Shown here one piece after another: positions 17,719 through 26,525 of a stretch of 64,000 bases of DNA. Made by a program: the position numbers and the translations under genes. This stretch comes from Dolichospermum sp. LEGE 00240. Lineage in GTDB: Bacteria; Cyanobacteriota; Cyanobacteriia; Cyanobacteriales; Nostocaceae. Each line of letters begins with the position of its first letter. Positions within the stretch are counted from its first letter, which is position 1. The stretch lies in assembly GCF_015207875.1 (NCBI RefSeq), contig NZ_JADEVZ010000009.1, forward strand, positions 1 to 64,000. The letters are read 5' to 3'. The notes under the pieces are model-generated. The model was not told where the DNA came from. It did not search any database and saw nothing but the letters and a program-made list of their open reading frames with translations.

Positions 17719-19392
17719 ATGACACAAGCGCAGTTAGAAGAAATTGCTAATGTTCCTAACCATGCTAAAGAACATGGGGAAAGGCATTGGCGAGACTTTT
17801 TCGGTTTTAGTACAGACCATAAGGTGATTGGGATTCAATATCTGGTAACATCCTTTGTTTTTTACTGCATTGGCGGCGTAATGGCTGATTTGGTGCGGAC
17901 AGAATTACGGACTCCAGAGGTAGATTTTGTTACGCCAGAAATTTACAACAGTCTGTTTACTCTCCATGCCACAATCATGATTTTTTTGTGGATTGTACCA
18001 ACGGGGGCGGGATTTGCGAACTATTTGATCCCGCTGATGATTGGGGCGAGAGATATGGCATTTCCGCGACTGAATGCAGTAGCTTTTTGGATGGTTCCCC
18101 CAGCAGGTGTATTACTGGTTGCTAGTTTGGCGGTAGGTGATGCCCCGGATGCTGGTTGGACTTCTTACCCACCTCTGAGTTTGGTGACAGGCCAGGTGGG
18201 TGAGGGGATTTGGATTATGAGTATCCTGCTTTTAGGAACTTCTTCGATTTTGGGGGCGATTAATTTTCTCGTCACCCTTTGGAAGATGCGTGTTCCCAGT
18301 ATGGGTATCTTTCAAATGCCCTTGTTTTGTTGGGCGATGATTGCAACTTCGGCTTTGGTGTTGGTATCTACACCAGTGTTAGCTGCGGCTTTGATTTTGC
18401 TGGGTTTTGATTTGCTGGCAGGAACAACGTTTTTTAACCCGACTGGTGGGGGAGATCCTGTTGTTTACCAACATATGTTCTGGTTCTATTCTCATCCGGC
18501 GGTTTATATTATGATTTTGCCTTTCTTTGGGGCAATTTCGGAAATTCTGCCAATTCATGCCCGGAAACCGATTTTTGGCTATAAAGCGATCGCTTTTTCA
18601 TCCCTAGCTATCAGCTTTTTAGGGTTAATCGTCTGGGCGCACCATATGTTTACCAGTGGTGTTCCCGGTTGGTTGCGGATGTTTTTCATGATCACGACGA
18701 TGATCATCGCTGTCCCCACTGGTATTAAAATTTTCGGTTGGTTGGCAACTATTTGGGGTGGCAAAATCCGCCTCAACAGTCCTATGTTGTTTGCCATCGG
18801 CTTTTTAGCAACTTTCGTGATTGGTGGTATTAGTGGGGTCATGTTGGCCGCAGTTCCTTTTGATATTCACGTTCACGATACTTACTTTGTGGTGGCACAT
18901 CTCCACTATGTTTTGTTTGGTGGCAGTGTGTTAGGGATTTTTGCGGCTATTTACCACTGGTTCCCAAAAATGACGGGACGGAAGCTGAACGAATTTTGGG
19001 GTCAGGTGCATTTTGCCCTCACCATGATTGGTTTAAATATGACTTTCTTACCCATGCACAAACTGGGATTAATGGGTATGAACCGCCGCATTGCGGAATA
19101 TGATCCTAAGTTCACGTTTTTGAATGAAATCTGTACCTACGGGTCTTATATATTGGCGGTTTCGACCTTACCATTTATCATCAATGCGGTTTGGTCTTGG
19201 TTTTATGGGGAAAAAGCGGGGAATAATCCTTGGCAAGCGCTGACTTTGGAATGGATGACTTCTTCTCCTCCTAGTATTGAGAATTTTGAAACTCTCCCTG
19301 TTTTAACTACAGGTCCCTATGATTACGGGGTAAGTGAGGAACGGGTGGAAACTGAACCTGTGTTAACTCCCCAAACTGAATCAGCACTTTAG
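17719..19392 (+). CDS. coxA: Cytochrome c oxidase subunit I
   Basis: A 557-residue, 12-helix catalytic subunit with the heme a / heme a3-CuB centre. It reduces O2 to water and pumps protons in the thylakoid or cytoplasmic membrane. Visible signatures are the heme a ligand region (NSLFTLHATIMIFLW), the active-site FYSHPAVYIMILPFFG with the His-Tyr pair, CuB histidines (VWAHHMFTSG) and heme ligands in HDTYFVVAHLHYVLFGG. Length is normal. It is cotranscribed with coxB and coxC, separated by repeat-filled gaps. Confidence 0.97.
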   Translation: MTQAQLEEIANVPNHAKEHGERHWRDFFGFSTDHKVIGIQYLVTSFVFYCIGGVMADLVRTELRTPEVDFVTPEIYNSLFTLHATIMIFLWIVPTGAGFANYLIPLMIGARDMAFPRLNAVAFWMVPPAGVLLVASLAVGDAPDAGWTSYPPLSLVTGQVGEGIWIMSILLLGTSSILGAINFLVTLWKMRVPSMGIFQMPLFCWAMIATSALVLVSTPVLAAALILLGFDLLAGTTFFNPTGGGDPVVYQHMFWFYSHPAVYIMILPFFGAISEILPIHARKPIFGYKAIAFSSLAISFLGLIVWAHHMFTSGVPGWLRMFFMITTMIIAVPTGIKIFGWLATIWGGKIRLNSPMLFAIGFLATFVIGGISGVMLAAVPFDIHVHDTYFVVAHLHYVLFGGSVLGIFAAIYHWFPKMTGRKLNEFWGQVHFALTMIGLNMTFLPMHKLGLMGMNRRIAEYDPKFTFLNEICTYGSYILAVSTLPFIINAVWSWFYGEKAGNNPWQALTLEWMTSSPPSIENFETLPVLTTGPYDYGVSEERVETEPVLTPQTESAL

Positions 19393-19435
19393 AAAAGGGA
19401 CAGGGCGTAGGGGGAAGATTTTTCTGTTTTCTTCC

Positions 19436-19478
19436 TCCTGACAACTGACAACTGACAACTGACAACTGACAACTAAAA
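19436..19478. repeat. ACAACTG tandem repeats before coxC
   Basis: Tandem TGACAACTGACAACTGACA units fill the 90-bp gap between coxA and coxC. The same heptamer class recurs throughout the window. Confidence 0.75.
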
Positions 19479-19482
19479 ATTT

Positions 19483-20097
19483 ATGCAAGGTCAAATTATT
19501 GACACGGCCACAACGGAATTAAGTCACCATACAACTGTTTCTCATCACGAGGAACATCCAGATCATCGTTTGACGGGTCTATTTATGTTTTTGGTGGCTG
19601 AGGGCATGATTTTTATGGGTTTGTTTGGTGCATACCTGACTTACCGTTCTACTATTCCTGTCTGGCCACCGACAGGGACACCGCATTTAGAATTGTTGTT
19701 ACCAACTGTGAATACTTCTATTTTGATAGCTAGTAGTTTTGTGATGCACAATGCTGATACGGCTATTAAAAAGAATGATACGAAGGGAATGCAGCTTTGG
19801 TTGGCAATTACCGCAGCTATGGGGGCGATTTTTTTGGCGGGTCAGGTTTATGAATATACTCATTTGGAGTTTGGTCTGACTACCAATTTATTCGCTAGTA
19901 CGTTTTATGTTTTGACTGGTTTTCATGGTTTGCACGTTACTATCGGCGTTTTAGCAATTTTAGCAGTTCTATGGCGATCGCTTACCCCCGGACACTACAG
20001 CAATGAAAACCGTTTCGGGATTGAAGCAGCGGAAATTTACTGGCACTTTGTAGACGTAATTTGGATTATTTTGTTCGGATTACTCTATTTACTCTAG
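19483..20097 (+). CDS. coxC: Cytochrome c oxidase subunit III
   Basis: A 204-residue subunit III of the short bacterial (five-helix) type. His-rich soluble N-terminus (TVSHHEEHPDHR), then membrane segments including LFMFLVAEGMIFMGLFGAYL and LTGFHGLHVTIGVLAILAVL. The C-terminal signature EIYWHFVDVIWIILFGLLYL is diagnostic. Subunit III stabilises the catalytic core. Last gene of coxBAC, followed by a good intrinsic terminator. Confidence 0.96.
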   Translation: MQGQIIDTATTELSHHTTVSHHEEHPDHRLTGLFMFLVAEGMIFMGLFGAYLTYRSTIPVWPPTGTPHLELLLPTVNTSILIASSFVMHNADTAIKKNDTKGMQLWLAITAAMGAIFLAGQVYEYTHLEFGLTTNLFASTFYVLTGFHGLHVTIGVLAILAVLWRSLTPGHYSNENRFGIEAAEIYWHFVDVIWIILFGLLYLL

Positions 20098-20141
20098 GTA
20101 TTTATTACTTAGTTGTTCACTCCACTCGAATAACCTACAGT

Positions 20142-20166
20142 CCCCCCCTCTTTGGGGGTTTTTTTG
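20142..20166 (+). terminator. Rho-independent terminator of coxBAC
   Basis: CCCCC-TCTTT-GGGGG followed by a run of seven or more T residues, 45 bp past the coxC stop. A compact GC stem with a U tract. Confidence 0.85.
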
Positions 20167-20594
20167 TTTGTACTGGTTATTATTTATGGTATAAGTATAT
20201 AGGGTTTGCTGAAAAAGTTATCTGTGGAGACAGGGAACAGGGAACAGGGAACAGGGAACAGTTTCAAGAGTTAGATGGAAGCGATTTTTCCTTTGCATCC
20301 AACTTAAATGCAAGGTTTTCGAGTTCCCACGTCGTAAAATCTTGCACTTTTTGAAAATCAAAATGTCTAAAACCGTTTACCTGTAATGTTTTAAGATTTA
20401 TTCAGCATCCCCTATATAGTAGACATCTCCGAAAAAGAATCTAAAACCCTTAACCTGTCTAGACGAAAACCTAATTTCTGGAGATGTCTAGTAGGTTGGG
20501 TTAAGCGACAGCGCAACCCAACATTATCAAAATTATCAAATATTTTGTTGGGTAACATTCTTACTTTTCTTTACACAGATTGGTTTTATTGTGT
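20167..20594. repeat. Repeat-filled intergenic region
   Basis: No gene seen. It contains GGGAACA heptamers (20229-20260) and a palindromic GTAGGTTGGGTTAAGCGACA...CAACCCAACA repeat (20491-20524). The end (20560-20603, TTGTGTTCACCTACTTA) matches the terminus of the 116-bp dispersed element at 35452-35567. Confidence 0.6.
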
Positions 20595-21482
20595 TCACCT
20601 ACTTACCCATAAGTTTTGTGTCATCTGCAAAAACTCGGCAAACAAAGGTTCTCCAAAATTCATTAATCTCAGGGAAGGGATTTCATCAAACATATCTGGG
20701 TAAAAAGTGATCTGATATTCCTTACCTTTATAGATAAGTAACCAAGTTCTTTCCCCGTTTGGCTGAAAAATCACCCCAGCAGATGTTAAAATTGTTGATG
20801 TGGTAAATAAATGTTCAATGCTTTCTGGTGTAAAAGGAGTGGGTGGAATAGGCTTTTGAATTTCCGCTAAATCAGCATCCAAATCCATTGTCACCATTGC
20901 TTCAATTCCCGAACGTAGAGGCGCATCTAATACTGAATCAAACTCAGACATTAATACATCCTCTTCTTCTGGATCTGCACTCATTGCTGCTTGTTCAATG
21001 AATGTGGGAACTTTAGCTAAAATGGGTTGGAGATTACCAACAACTGTAGCAAAGGCGTTAATGCGATCGCGCAATTTTCTATAAACTTTTGCTTCTACAG
21101 TGCCATCATAATAAAAATTATGGATGCGGACAGTCTCATACCTTTGTCCAATTCTATCAATTCTGCCTATCCGTTGTTCTACTCGCATGGGATTCCAAGG
21201 CATATCATAATTGATTAATACCCCACAATTTTGCAAGTTTAACCCTTCTGAGGCTGATTCCGTACACAAAAGAATTTTAATTTCATCCTGGCGAAATTTG
21301 TGTTTAATTTCTTCTTTGGGAACTACACACCAACTTGGTTGGCTGTTGGCTGTTGACTGTTGGCTGTTGGCTGTTGACTGTTGGCTGTTGGCTGTTGACT
21401 GTTGGCTGTTGACTGTTGGCTGTTGACTGTTGGCTGTTGGCTGTTGGCTGTTGACTGTTGGCTGTTGGCTGTTGACTGTCAA
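20595..21482 (-). CDS. PLD-SNF2 helicase, C-terminal half (different frame from N-terminal half)
   Basis: A 295-residue frame that starts inside the heptamer repeat. After the repeat-coded QPTANSQ residues it carries helicase motifs V and VI (LLCTESASEGLNLQ; INYDMPWNPMRVEQRIGRID). It continues into a C-terminal domain ending at LWVSR. On its own it cannot be an ATPase, since motifs I-III lie in the 21304-23988 frame. The two halves are clearly one ancestral gene, split where the CAGCCAA/CAGTCAA run changes frame. Removing exactly one 7-bp unit (or adding two) would rejoin them. Confidence 0.8.
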   Translation of the reverse strand: MTVNSQQPTVNSQQPTANSQQPTVNSQQSTANSQQSTANSQQSTANSQPSWCVVPKEEIKHKFRQDEIKILLCTESASEGLNLQNCGVLINYDMPWNPMRVEQRIGRIDRIGQRYETVRIHNFYYDGTVEAKVYRKLRDRINAFATVVGNLQPILAKVPTFIEQAAMSADPEEEDVLMSEFDSVLDAPLRSGIEAMVTMDLDADLAEIQKPIPPTPFTPESIEHLFTTSTILTSAGVIFQPNGERTWLLIYKGKEYQITFYPDMFDEIPSLRLMNFGEPLFAEFLQMTQNLWVSR

Positions 21483-23988
21483 CTGTGAACCGTGAACTGT
21501 TAACTTTTAATAATTCCCCACCACGTCCAGAATAACAAGCCACTTGATTACCATATAATTCTTTTAAAGCATCTCGCAAATAGTCCATTGTGTCTGTGTA
21601 TTGAGTAAAGACAATAGCACTTTCTCTTTGGCTTAATTCTTGACGTAAAATCTGAATAAAATGGGAAAGTTTACTATCTTCTCCTGTATTTTCAAATTGC
21701 TGTAATAAATCTTCTAAATATTGAATTTCCTGGGGGTCTACTTCTTCAAAGAAAGATTCCATTCCCGAAATTACTGCATCATTAGCTTCATCAATATCGG
21801 CATAATCATCTTCTGTAATAAAACTGCCTTGTTTAGTTAATAAACAATCTAAACCCCGTTGTAAAGATGCTTTGATAGCGTAGAATGAACTGGTTAAACG
21901 TTTCCTATACAAAGTCATCAAAAAACCGCGACAGGTACGCTGATCTTTTTGTGCTAGTCTGTAAAAATGACGGACATAATTACTAACAGCTTGGTAAAGC
22001 GGAACTTCACGGTTAATTTCTAAACTAATGGCATTATCTTGCACAATTCTACTAGGAATATCTTGGGCTAATAATCCGCGTTGATAATATTGTCTCAATG
22101 TATCGCGGGTATGACGAAACATCAAATCTTTTAAAGGGGTATTAACTGTTAAATATTGTCGAGAAGTATTAATAAAATTTTCATCTGCTAATAATTGTTT
22201 ATGATTAGAGATTTTCCTACCTCGTTCCCATAAATCCTGCATTTTATAAGCAATATTTCTATCTTGTTGGTTTAAAAATTGCTGTAATCGAGAACAAGGT
22301 TTCCCTCCTTGTTGAAAATAGTCATTAGACATGACTTGCCAAAAGTTTAGGATTTCTGGTTTTACACTACTTGGTAATGATTCAAAATAATTACAAAAAT
22401 TATCTCCATAACTCCAATGTCCTTGTATTCCTAGTAAACTTAATAAATCAAAAACTTCTATAGCATCAATTTGCATGGGAGTAGCAGAAAGCAGAATTAA
22501 GGCTTGAGTTTTATCCTTTAATTGCTGCATTAATTCTAATAACCGATTGGGTGTTTCTTTGCGATTTTGAGGGCTTTTTCTTCTAGCGTGGTGTGCTTCA
22601 TCTAATATCACTAAATCCCAAGGTTCTGCGGCTAGTAATTCCTGCATTCTTTCTTTTCTCCGCACTAAATGGGAAGAAGCGAGAATTAAATCTTGGCTAT
22701 TCCAGGGATTTATTAACTGTTGATTGTTGACTGTGGAATGTTGACGGTATTGTTCAGTTAATAGTGAACTGTGAACTGTGAACAAATTTTGATTGTAACT
22801 CCAAAAATGTAAATTGAATTTTTCTCTTAATTCTTCTTGCCATTGGGGTTGGACACTTGCAGGGGAAAGGATGAGTACCCGTTTGGCTTTTTTAGCTAAC
22901 AAGAGATAACGTAAAATTAGTCCTGTTTCAATAGTTTTACCTAATCCAACTTCGTCAGCAATAAGAAAACTTTTAGGAAAGGTTTCTGCTACCCGACGCA
23001 ATATTTTAATTTGGTGTGGCCAGGGTTTTATGGGAATTGATTTTAAACAAAAGTCTAAACATCCAGGATGTTGATGAATATTCGCTAGTTGGTAAAATGC
23101 TTGTTTTTCCTGTTCGTTGATGGCTGTTAATTGTTGACTGTTGACTGTTAACTGTTGCCTGTTGACTGTTGACTGTTGGTTGTTGACTGTGTTTTGTTGG
23201 TTATCTGTGAACTGTGAACCGTCAACTGTGAACCGTGAACTGTCATCAAATTCAATTTGAGGATTCCAGGTAGGTTTAGATGTTGGGGCATAATTTAACA
23301 GTTTTTGTTGCACTGCTTCGGGAATTTCAAATACGCGCACATTGGGGGATAAGTTATACCACAGTTGTTCAAATCTGGAAACTTCTTCTTCTACTCTATC
23401 TAATTCTCTTCCTCCTTCCCAAGAACAATAAACGTGAAAGGATTCGACGTTTTTCTCCCAACCGGCAATAGATTCGTTATTAGAACCATTAAATGCTAAT
23501 TTATCACCGTTGCTATCTGTAAAGATGCCAACTTTTTCATGAAATATATGTTGAGGATCTAGTTGTTGTATGCTATCTTCTGGAAGTCCATTTTCCTGCA
23601 GAGGAATGGCTATTTTGATGTCGATATATTGATTTTGAATTAACCAACTGAGTATTTCTAAATGTTTGAGTTGGGCAAAGTTTTCGGGTGGTGTTAAGTC
23701 GGCATCTAAACGAATTAGTAAAGCATCCCGTAATGTGTATCCTTGTTCTATTGCTTGCAAGTCTTGGGGACTAAATTGGCATCCCATCATTAACCGAATT
23801 TTGCCTTGATTGTGTAACATTGCCCCTAAACCCCGCGCTACTTTACTTAAGATAGCGCTGCTAAAAAAGCCTGATTTTCTGTCATATTGGATGGCAGATT
23901 CTAAGGCAGGAATATAGAAGTCAGCAATGGTATTATGGGTGTTGCTGGAGTAGCTAATTTTCCAAGAGGTATCGCGTAGAGTTTTCAA
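21304..23988 (-). CDS. PLD-nuclease/SNF2 helicase, N-terminal part (frame-split gene)
   Basis: An 894-residue frame. Residues ~1-190 form a phospholipase D-like nuclease domain (IFHEKVGIFTDS with the HxK signature; LAFNGSNNESIAGWEKN). From about 320 a SNF2-type ATPase follows: Walker A ADEVGLGKTIETG, motif II VILDEAHHARR, and LILLSATPMQ. It ends in repeat-coded VNSQQPT units and an off-frame tail, just before motifs V-VI that lie in the 20595-21482 frame. PLD-SNF2 fusions occur in bacterial defence islands. In-frame heptamer insertions also occupy two internal loops. It could be a pseudogene or a phase-variable gene. Confidence 0.85.
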   Translation of the reverse strand: MKTLRDTSWKISYSSNTHNTIADFYIPALESAIQYDRKSGFFSSAILSKVARGLGAMLHNQGKIRLMMGCQFSPQDLQAIEQGYTLRDALLIRLDADLTPPENFAQLKHLEILSWLIQNQYIDIKIAIPLQENGLPEDSIQQLDPQHIFHEKVGIFTDSNGDKLAFNGSNNESIAGWEKNVESFHVYCSWEGGRELDRVEEEVSRFEQLWYNLSPNVRVFEIPEAVQQKLLNYAPTSKPTWNPQIEFDDSSRFTVDGSQFTDNQQNTVNNQQSTVNRQQLTVNSQQLTAINEQEKQAFYQLANIHQHPGCLDFCLKSIPIKPWPHQIKILRRVAETFPKSFLIADEVGLGKTIETGLILRYLLLAKKAKRVLILSPASVQPQWQEELREKFNLHFWSYNQNLFTVHSSLLTEQYRQHSTVNNQQLINPWNSQDLILASSHLVRRKERMQELLAAEPWDLVILDEAHHARRKSPQNRKETPNRLLELMQQLKDKTQALILLSATPMQIDAIEVFDLLSLLGIQGHWSYGDNFCNYFESLPSSVKPEILNFWQVMSNDYFQQGGKPCSRLQQFLNQQDRNIAYKMQDLWERGRKISNHKQLLADENFINTSRQYLTVNTPLKDLMFRHTRDTLRQYYQRGLLAQDIPSRIVQDNAISLEINREVPLYQAVSNYVRHFYRLAQKDQRTCRGFLMTLYRKRLTSSFYAIKASLQRGLDCLLTKQGSFITEDDYADIDEANDAVISGMESFFEEVDPQEIQYLEDLLQQFENTGEDSKLSHFIQILRQELSQRESAIVFTQYTDTMDYLRDALKELYGNQVACYSGRGGELLKVNSSRFTVDSQQPTANSQQPTANSQQSTANSQQPTVNSQQPTVNSQQPTVNSQQPTKLVCSSQRRN
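21339..21478. repeat. Run of 20 heptanucleotide repeats inside the helicase gene
   Basis: Twenty consecutive 7-bp units of TTGGCTG or TTGACTG, counted unit by unit, followed by a variant unit. On the coding strand all three frames are open and spell permutations of the same QPT(V/A)NSQ peptide, so the tract never adds a stop. The N- and C-terminal halves are in different frames. The unit number (20) is one too many for an intact helicase reading frame. Confidence 0.95.
22712..22785. repeat. In-frame STRR insertion in helicase gene (loop 1)
   Basis: GTTGACTG/GTGAACT-type units encode LFTVHSSLLTEQYRQHSTV in the SNF2 domain between its Walker A and DEAH motifs. The frame is kept. The peptide resembles other repeat-coded inserts in this gene. 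Confidence 0.75.
23117..23246. repeat. In-frame STRR insertion in helicase gene (loop 2)
   Basis: Degenerate TTGACTG and GTGAACC units encode a Gln/Asn/Ser/Thr-rich linker (SSRFTVDGSQFTDNQQ and following) between the PLD-like and SNF2 parts. The frame is kept. Confidence 0.75.
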
Positions 23989-24048
23989 TTTTCTAACCAG
24001 TTATCTAATTTTAAATTGGGAATATTGATAAAATCTTTAGTCGTTATC

Positions 24049-24345
24049 CTAATTATCAATTGAGTCTATAATTCTACCTTGATAAGTATGGCGTTCTTGG
24101 TCAATTTCTGCAAATATTTGGGTTAATTCAGGTTGATTTTTCCAAGTACCGAATAATTTATTTACTTTAGCTAGTCTCTCCTGTTCTGTTAATGGTTGTT
24201 TTGGTTTTCTGATTTGATTTTCAATAAATTCTAAGTCTACTATTTCTAAGTCTACTATGATTTCTGTTCCATCTGGAATATTGTTAAGTTGTTCTAATAT
24301 TTCTATATTCTGTCCCCGTTTTATGCATCTTACTTTCATTTTCAA
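24049..24345 (-). CDS. Small antitoxin-like hypothetical protein
   Basis: A 98-residue protein. The N-terminus (VRCIKRGQNIEILEQLNNIP followed by DGTEIIVDLEIVDLEF) looks like the beta-rich DNA-binding end of many cyanobacterial antitoxins. The C-terminal half is helical and charged. A small internal duplication (VDLE twice) comes from a 15-nt repeat. No toxin partner is adjacent; a run of 80-bp repeats lies upstream. Antitoxin assignment is a guess from layout. Confidence 0.5.
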   Translation of the reverse strand: MKMKVRCIKRGQNIEILEQLNNIPDGTEIIVDLEIVDLEFIENQIRKPKQPLTEQERLAKVNKLFGTWKNQPELTQIFAEIDQERHTYQGRIIDSIDN

Positions 24346-24380
24346 TCTCCTGTGATTAATAGTTATTAATTGACTGTTTA

Positions 24381-24735
24381 ATTGTCTGTGAGTTGTCAGG
24401 ATTTTTTTGTCTGAATCAGGATAACCATGATTTTAGGATTTTCAGGATTGTTATTTATGAATTGTCTGTGAGTTGATAACATTTTATTTGTCTGAATCAG
24501 GATTTACAGGATTTAAGGATTTACGGGATTGTTATTTATGAATTGTTGGTGAGTTGTCAGGATTTTTTTGTCTGAATCAGGATATCCAGGATTTAAGGAT
24601 TTTCAGGATTGTTATTGATGAATTGTCTGTGAGTTGTAAATATTTAATTGTCAGAATCAGGATTTACAGGATTTGAGGATTTTCAGGATTGTTATTGATG
24701 AATTGTCTGTGAGTTGTAAATATTTAATTGTCAGT
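24381..24735. repeat. Tandem array of an ~80-bp repeat
   Basis: Four full units and a partial one start at 24381, 24461, 24542, 24622 and 24702, with a period of 80-81 bp. Each begins ATTGTCTGTGAGTTG and holds the dispersed TGAATCAGGAT...AGGATTT...CAGGATT motif. The motif recurs singly across 53-60 kb. No spacers of CRISPR type and no gene. Confidence 0.85.
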
Positions 24736-24868
24736 TTACTCTCTTTATTATATTACATAAATTCAATCAATTATGATCCTCACAAATAAACCCATCCTGT
24801 AAATCCTCTAATCCTGGAAATCCTGATTCAGACAAAAATTAACATCCTGTAAATCCTGATTAGGATTG

Positions 24869-25255
24869 CTATATAACTTCCCAATCTTCAAATTTTAAAC
24901 CTTCAATTCGGCTAAATTCTCTCACATTATGAGTTACTAATATTAAATTATTCGCTAAAGCAATAGTAGCAATTTGGATATCATTTCCTAGATCATCTTC
25001 TGCAAAATCAATATCAGCACAAGCGCCATATAAATTAAGTATTCCCCCAGAATGAAGCATATTTTTTTGTTTTAAAAATTCCTGAAATTCAGCATTAGAA
25101 AAAAAATTGAGCATATCTCGTAACTCATCAAAATTAATCAATCCATCTTTAAAGGCATCTAACACAAGATTAGCCAGGATTTTTTGTGGTAAATTACTCC
25201 ATGTATCTTGTATCTTTTCCGTTAATGTATCTGGTAAATCAATTGTAATTTGCAT
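24869..25255 (-). CDS. Fused antitoxin / PIN-toxin remnant (VapBC-like)
   Basis: A 128-residue chimera. Residues 1-~75 look like a UPF0175-type antitoxin (QITIDLPDTLTEKIQDTW; INFDELRDMLNFFSNAEFQE). The last ~40 residues are the C-terminal end of a PIN-domain toxin (NDIQIATIALANNLILVTHN then REFSRIEGLKFEDW), including one acidic site residue. The PIN N-terminal catalytic residues are missing. This suggests an in-frame deletion that joined a former antitoxin gene to the tail of its toxin. It is unlikely to be an active nuclease. Confidence 0.6.
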   Translation of the reverse strand: MQITIDLPDTLTEKIQDTWSNLPQKILANLVLDAFKDGLINFDELRDMLNFFSNAEFQEFLKQKNMLHSGGILNLYGACADIDFAEDDLGNDIQIATIALANNLILVTHNVREFSRIEGLKFEDWEVI

Positions 25256-25450
25256 AATTTAAAAATCTCCTAACCCTACATTTTTATTTTACAGTAACAA
25301 TTCTCATTTTAAGATTTGATTACATAAAAAGCCTTGCATAATAAAGAGTTAATAATTCTTAATAATTTTAGCGTTCGCTTGCAGTAGCAATACACTCTCG
25401 CTGGAATGACGCAAACTGGTTTCAAAATGAGAATTACTAACCGTTATCAG

Positions 25451-26053
25451 TTATAATTGCTTAATTGCACTTATTAAAATTCCCAAAATCTTTTTCACAT
25501 CCTTGATATAATATTCAGTTAAATCAATAGAAACTACTTTATCTTCTAACTTCAAAAACTGCCAAATAGTACCTATAGTCACAGCACCATAAATAATCTT
25601 AATCGCATTTTGTTTTTGTTCATTAAACAATTGAGCAGCCAACATTTCAGCTATACATTGAGCCAAACCTGATTTCAAGTTTTCATTTTTACTTTCTACC
25701 AATGTAATTACAGGTGCGCGGACAAAAAGCTGTTCTTTAGAAAGACTAATCAGAAAATCACAAAAACCATTTAACCCTTGTTGATTATCAACATTAAAAT
25801 CTACCCCAGAAAATAAACTGATTTCATTATTTAACTTTCTTCTTACTTCCAGTAAAATTGGACTAATTATCATTTCAGAACGGGCTTTTTCGGTATTAAT
25901 TGAAACAGCTAAATCAACGTTTTCCTTGAGGATTGTTGTTAGTAAATCACTAGATTCTTCCTCTGGAACATTTCCAAATAATCCTGATACTTCGTTTAAT
26001 GTCAATTCAAATTTTTGGATAATTTCACTTAATTTAAAATCACTGTAAACCAT
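25451..26053 (-). CDS. Hypothetical protein with nuclease-like motif
   Basis: A 200-residue protein found as a type in cyanobacteria but without a firm name. The middle shows a PD-(D/E)xK-like arrangement: GFCDFLIS (Asp near residue 98) and VITLVESKNENLKSG (Glu-x-Lys near 120), followed by a helix (LAQCIAEMLAAQLFNEQ). That is the usual core of restriction-endonuclease-like folds. It ends with the ATG at 26053, 46 bp from the next fragment. Activity is not established. Confidence 0.55.
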   Translation of the reverse strand: MVYSDFKLSEIIQKFELTLNEVSGLFGNVPEEESSDLLTTILKENVDLAVSINTEKARSEMIISPILLEVRRKLNNEISLFSGVDFNVDNQQGLNGFCDFLISLSKEQLFVRAPVITLVESKNENLKSGLAQCIAEMLAAQLFNEQKQNAIKIIYGAVTIGTIWQFLKLEDKVVSIDLTEYYIKDVKKILGILISAIKQL

Positions 26054-26099
26054 TACTATTACCTTTGATTAATTACACCACAGTCAATAGTGAAAAACC

Positions 26100-26348
26100 T
26101 CAATCTCCTAATAATACCCTAATCGCTTTTAACGCTTGACTACGCTTCCCATTACTAATCTTAGCAAACCAATAATGGGATTCCTCATAACTCATGGCTT
26201 TTATTCCTTGGGCAATATTAGCAATTCTTTCAGGTTTAGAAAGTGGTTGCACCGTCTGAAATAACAAAGCTAAATTTATCCCTGTTTCCTCACTTAAAAC
26301 ATAAGGACTTTGGCAGTTACTCCCGGTTCTCGTGCCGCAATGGGGCAA
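26100..26348 (-). CDS. Short conserved cyanobacterial protein, 5' end replaced
   Basis: An 82-residue frame. From residue ~17 it reads like a common cyanobacterial protein (PLSKPERIANIAQGIKAM; SYEESHYWFAKISNGKRS; ALKAIRVLLGD). The first ~15 residues overlap an integrase fragment on the other strand, so the original N-terminus has been lost. Function unknown. Confidence 0.45.
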   Translation of the reverse strand: MPHCGTRTGSNCQSPYVLSEETGINLALLFQTVQPLSKPERIANIAQGIKAMSYEESHYWFAKISNGKRSQALKAIRVLLGD

Positions 26349-26525
26349 TCTTTAAATGCGATCGCTCGGATCCTTACCAGCAATGAATTCCATTCTGGCA
26401 GTGTTAAAGTCCGCAGCGGTGAAGGTGGTAAAGATAGAACTGTTTATTTACCAGATGGAGTTTTACCAATTATCGAAGATTGGTTAGAAATTGGAGTTGA
26501 GACTAAATCTTTTTTTTGTGAGGAA
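26310..26525 (+). pseudogene. Tyrosine recombinase/integrase fragment
   Basis: A short plus-strand frame reads SGSVKVRSGEGGKDRTVYLP followed by DGVLPIIEDWLEIG. This matches the segment of tyrosine recombinases between the first catalytic Arg region and the second catalytic block (the VRGKGNKERTVYLP pattern). Both ends are missing, so it is a relic of a mobile element. Confidence 0.6.

Noticed and set aside
20061-20354. Frame overlapping the coxC end
   Set aside because: It overlaps coxC, crosses the intrinsic terminator and reads into heptamer repeats.
24381-24735. CRISPR array
   Set aside because: The 80-bp units are repeats throughout; there are no variable spacers and no cas genes nearby.
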